Below, piece after piece: positions 61,116-64,000 of a stretch of 64,000 bases of DNA. This stretch comes from Thermoprotei archaeon (GTDB lineage: Archaea; Thermoproteota; Thermoprotei; QMSL01; B3-G16): NCBI GenBank assembly GCA_021162845.1, contig JAGGXX010000027.1:1-64000 (forward strand), written 5' to 3'. The translations under genes were made by a program, and so were the position numbers. Under the pieces are notes generated by a model, which was given only the letters and a program-made list of their open reading frames with translations, did not search any database and had not been told where the DNA came from. Each line of letters opens with the position of its first letter. Position 1 is the stretch's first letter.

Positions 61116-61265
61116 TCACCTCCTTAGGATCTCGAGGCGGGCTGCTAGCTTCCAAAGTGAGGTATTATGCTTACCCTCATTAACACTGGCTACGGATCTA
61201 GCCTCCTTTAATGTTGAGAAAGCCACAGCAGCTATTAACGCGATGATCCTGGGGTCTTCTTCCAT
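61116..61265 (-). CDS. Small ORF (49 aa) in carboxylase operon, possible epsilon/OadG-like accessory subunit
   Basis: Own translation 'MEEDPRIIALIAAVAFSTLKEARSVASVNEGKHNTSLWKLAARLEILRR*'; fits snugly between CT and BCCP genes; not in supplied ORF track. Confidence 0.65.
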   Translation of the reverse strand: MEEDPRIIALIAAVAFSTLKEARSVASVNEGKHNTSLWKLAARLEILRR

Positions 61266-61269
61266 ATTC

Positions 61270-62820
61270 TCACACAGGCATTATCCCATGCTTTTTAGGT
61301 ACTTTAGGCTGTAGAGCCCGCTTAGAGCTTAATAATTCTAGGAGCTTTATGAGGAGCGGACGGGTTTCATGAGGTACTATGACTTTGTCTACATAGCCTC
61401 GAGACGTAGCAAAGTAGGGGTTAGCGAACCTTTCCCTGTATTGTTTCACGAACTTCTTGATCAGCTCCTCTCTATTCTCCGCCTTTGCTAACTCCCGCTT
61501 ATATATTATCTCCACGGCTCCTTCAGGGCCCATCACTGCGATTTCAGCGGTAGGCCAGGCTACTACGAAGTCAGCCCGCAAGTGCTTGCTCCCTAACGCT
61601 ATGTATCCTCCCCCATATGCTTTCCTCACTATCACCGTTATCTTAGGCACTGTGGCCTGAGAATACGCATATATTATCTTAGCACCATGGCGTATCACAC
61701 CGTTGTGCTCCTGGAAGGTACCAGGCAGGAAGCCAGGCACATCAACGAACGTTATGATAGGGATATTGAAGGCATCGCAGAATAGCACGAACCTCGATAT
61801 CTTATCCGAGGAGTTTATATCAAGCGCGCCCGCGTAGACCTTTGGCTGATTTGCTACTATGCCAACGGGCATGCCGTTAAGCCTTGCAAAGCCCACTATG
61901 ATATTGGGGGCAAAGAACTTATGCACTTCAAGGAATGAACCTCTATCGACTATATGCTCTATAATCATATACATGTCGTAAGGCTCCATGGGGTCTAAGG
62001 GAACTAGATCGTCTAATTCATAATCCATCCTCTCGGGATCGTCATCGCTTTCTACTATAGGAGGGTCCTCCATGTTATTAGAGGGCAGATAACTCAGTAG
62101 GTGCCTTATTAGGAGGAGCGCTTCTTCATCTGTTTCACTCATGAAATGCGCTACCCCGCTCATGGAAGCGTGGACCTCGGCTCCACCTAGTTCTTCGAAC
62201 GAGACCTCCTCGCCAGTAGCGGCTTTAACTACCTTCGGGCCGGTTATGAACATGAAGCTCTTCTTCGTCATTATAATGAAGTCTGCCAAGGCCGGGGAAT
62301 AGACAGCGCCTCCTGCACAGGGACCCATGATAGCTACTATTTGAGGGATGACCCCCGAGGCCAGTACGTTCCTATGGAATATCTCTCCATAGCCTTTAAG
62401 GGAGTCAACACCCTCTTGGATCCTAGCCCCTCCGGAATCATTAAGGCCGATGACGGGAACTCCTAGCTGCAATGCAGCATCATAGAGCTGACAAATCTTC
62501 TTAGCATGCATTTCTCCGACGCTACCACCAATCACCGTGAAGTCCTGAGCGTAGACCGCTACTACCCTTCCGTTTATCTTACCGAAGCCCGTTATGACCC
62601 CGTCCCCTAAATACCTCTTTTTGTCCATCCCGAAGTCGGTGCATCTATGCATGACGAATTCATCAAATTCTATGAAACTGCCCGGATCTAAGAGGAGTTC
62701 CATTCGTTCCCTGGCCGTGAGTTTACCCGAGGAATGTTGACGAGCAATGTAATTAGGCCCTCCACCAAGTAGGCTTTTCTGCCTAAGTTCCTCTAGCCTC
62801 TTGAAGGGATCTGAGCTCAT
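61270..62820 (-). CDS. pccB: Acyl-CoA carboxylase carboxyltransferase subunit (PccB / MmdA family)
   Basis: 516 aa; 'GLNDSGGARIQEGVDSLKGYGEIF', 'GPCAGGAVYSPALADFIIM', 'FVDVPGFLPGTFQEHNGVIRHGAKIIYAYSQATVPK', 'GPEGAVEIIY'. Confidence 0.95.
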   Translation of the reverse strand: MSSDPFKRLEELRQKSLLGGGPNYIARQHSSGKLTARERMELLLDPGSFIEFDEFVMHRCTDFGMDKKRYLGDGVITGFGKINGRVVAVYAQDFTVIGGSVGEMHAKKICQLYDAALQLGVPVIGLNDSGGARIQEGVDSLKGYGEIFHRNVLASGVIPQIVAIMGPCAGGAVYSPALADFIIMTKKSFMFITGPKVVKAATGEEVSFEELGGAEVHASMSGVAHFMSETDEEALLLIRHLLSYLPSNNMEDPPIVESDDDPERMDYELDDLVPLDPMEPYDMYMIIEHIVDRGSFLEVHKFFAPNIIVGFARLNGMPVGIVANQPKVYAGALDINSSDKISRFVLFCDAFNIPIITFVDVPGFLPGTFQEHNGVIRHGAKIIYAYSQATVPKITVIVRKAYGGGYIALGSKHLRADFVVAWPTAEIAVMGPEGAVEIIYKRELAKAENREELIKKFVKQYRERFANPYFATSRGYVDKVIVPHETRPLLIKLLELLSSKRALQPKVPKKHGIMPV

Positions 62821-62832
62821 GGCAAAACACGC

Positions 62833-63780
62833 TCAGCTTAGCTCTTCAACCCAGGCTTCATAGAACTTATGACCAAAATGCAGTCTTACGAGCGTAGCAC
62901 CCCTTCGCAGGGCGTTAACTGCCATTTCTATGATACGCTTTACCTTATGTATTAAGCGAGCGTATGCCTCTTCCTCTCTAACAGCAAGCAAGGGGGATAT
63001 CCTCTTAAAGGAGATCTTGGCTCCTAGCGGAATTCGAGAGAGCATATCTATACTATTCCTAGGGAGAAAACCAAGAAGCGGTTGCTCCTCATTCGAAGGA
63101 TGAGATAATGCCACTAACCTATGTTTTTCACAGATCACTCCCCCTAAGGGGGGATCCATTTCCTCTAGATCAGAGACCGGTACCGTGCCTTTCGGCTCGA
63201 GCACCACACCCATGACCGGATCCTTATCGGCTAGGGCATAATCTTTCAACGCGTTATCCGCTTCAGAAAGGAGGACTAGCTTAAGATCAAAGTTATCTAC
63301 AGTAGGTATATAGCTTGGGGGTAAGTGACGAGCGGGTACCTCTAATAGTAACTCCTCAAAGGGCATGGTGGTAAGGCGCGGCTCAATTACATCCCCTGGT
63401 GCTAAGGAGTAACGCCCAGGGTGAGGTGTTTTAGGAGGAAGAGGGATCTCACCAGCTATCGCCATATATGCTACTGATCCCTCTTCCTCCGTCGATATGG
63501 AGATCTTACTACCCTTCCTCACAGGAATGCATTCCCAAAGGTTCTTTAATGGCTTCCTGTCTAATAGGACGTAGGCTTTACCGGTAACTGAGATTATGGC
63601 GTCTTCTAGGAATTCAAGCTCTACGAAACCCTTTGTTACCTCTAGGGCTGGAGATAGCTCCGGATTGCCTACTAATATATTAGATATGGAATACGCATAT
63701 GCATCGAGCGCCGCTGTACCATGCTTTAGGTCAGTTTCCTTGACTATGAAGGCATTACATTGTTTAAGAACCTTGAACAT
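62833..63780 (-). CDS. AHS2 / PxpC-like (biotin-dependent carboxyltransferase / allophanate hydrolase subunit 2 family)
   Basis: 315 aa; 'LDAYAYSISNILVGNPELSPALEVTKGFVELEFLEDAIISVTGK...AYMAIAGEI' follows the AHS2 N-half pattern. Confidence 0.7.
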   Translation of the reverse strand: MFKVLKQCNAFIVKETDLKHGTAALDAYAYSISNILVGNPELSPALEVTKGFVELEFLEDAIISVTGKAYVLLDRKPLKNLWECIPVRKGSKISISTEEEGSVAYMAIAGEIPLPPKTPHPGRYSLAPGDVIEPRLTTMPFEELLLEVPARHLPPSYIPTVDNFDLKLVLLSEADNALKDYALADKDPVMGVVLEPKGTVPVSDLEEMDPPLGGVICEKHRLVALSHPSNEEQPLLGFLPRNSIDMLSRIPLGAKISFKRISPLLAVREEEAYARLIHKVKRIIEMAVNALRRGATLVRLHFGHKFYEAWVEELS

Positions 63781-64000
63781 CGCTCGAACACCTAGTTCGA
63801 CAGTTACTTGAGTATCTCTTTAACGATCGTCGAGTATTTAAGGCTTCATGAAGGCGCCAAGGTAGCTTGAAGAACAATTTAGCTTCAGTTGATGAATTGT
63901 TAAAGAGCAGATACCTTATAAGCGTTACCGTTTGTCCCTGCTACTTCATTCTATTTCCTAGGACTATATCGTTTTTATAGTACTGAACACTGGAGTATCG

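Overview
This window looks like an AT-leaning chromosomal segment of a thermophilic TACK-type archaeon. The taxonomy is inferred from a crenarchaeal-type SSB, an archaeal AspRS, DUF763 and an archaeal Ino1; no search was run. It is densely coding and dominated by carbohydrate and peptide catabolism: GH116, LacZ-type GH2, TIM-barrel sugar isomerases/epimerases, Gfo/Idh/MocA, two Zn-dehydrogenases, a GatZ/KbaZ-like aldolase subunit, a galE-galT-galK-like operon, D-aminoacylase, M24 and M28 peptidases, creatininase, and a five-gene oligopeptide/sugar ABC transporter. There is also a biotin-dependent carboxylase operon (AHS2/PxpC-like, CT, a small unlisted ORF, BCCP, BC, BPL_N). No CRISPR array was seen, and no tRNA or rRNA was recognised by eye. 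The best leads are: (1) an ABC substrate-binding protein whose two SBP_bac_5 lobes are in circularly permuted order; (2) a single-chain MNT-HEPN(DUF86) fusion beside a second HEPN/MNT pair whose HEPN gene has an in-frame TGA; (3) an Fe-S/radical-SAM gene split by one in-frame TAG; (4) an orphan IS200/IS605 right-end/omegaRNA-like GC-rich structured element; (5) a galactokinase homolog with an altered GEHTDY motif; (6) frameshifts at homopolymers in an HD-domain gene and an ilvE remnant; (7) an unlisted 49-aa ORF between CT and BCCP genes.
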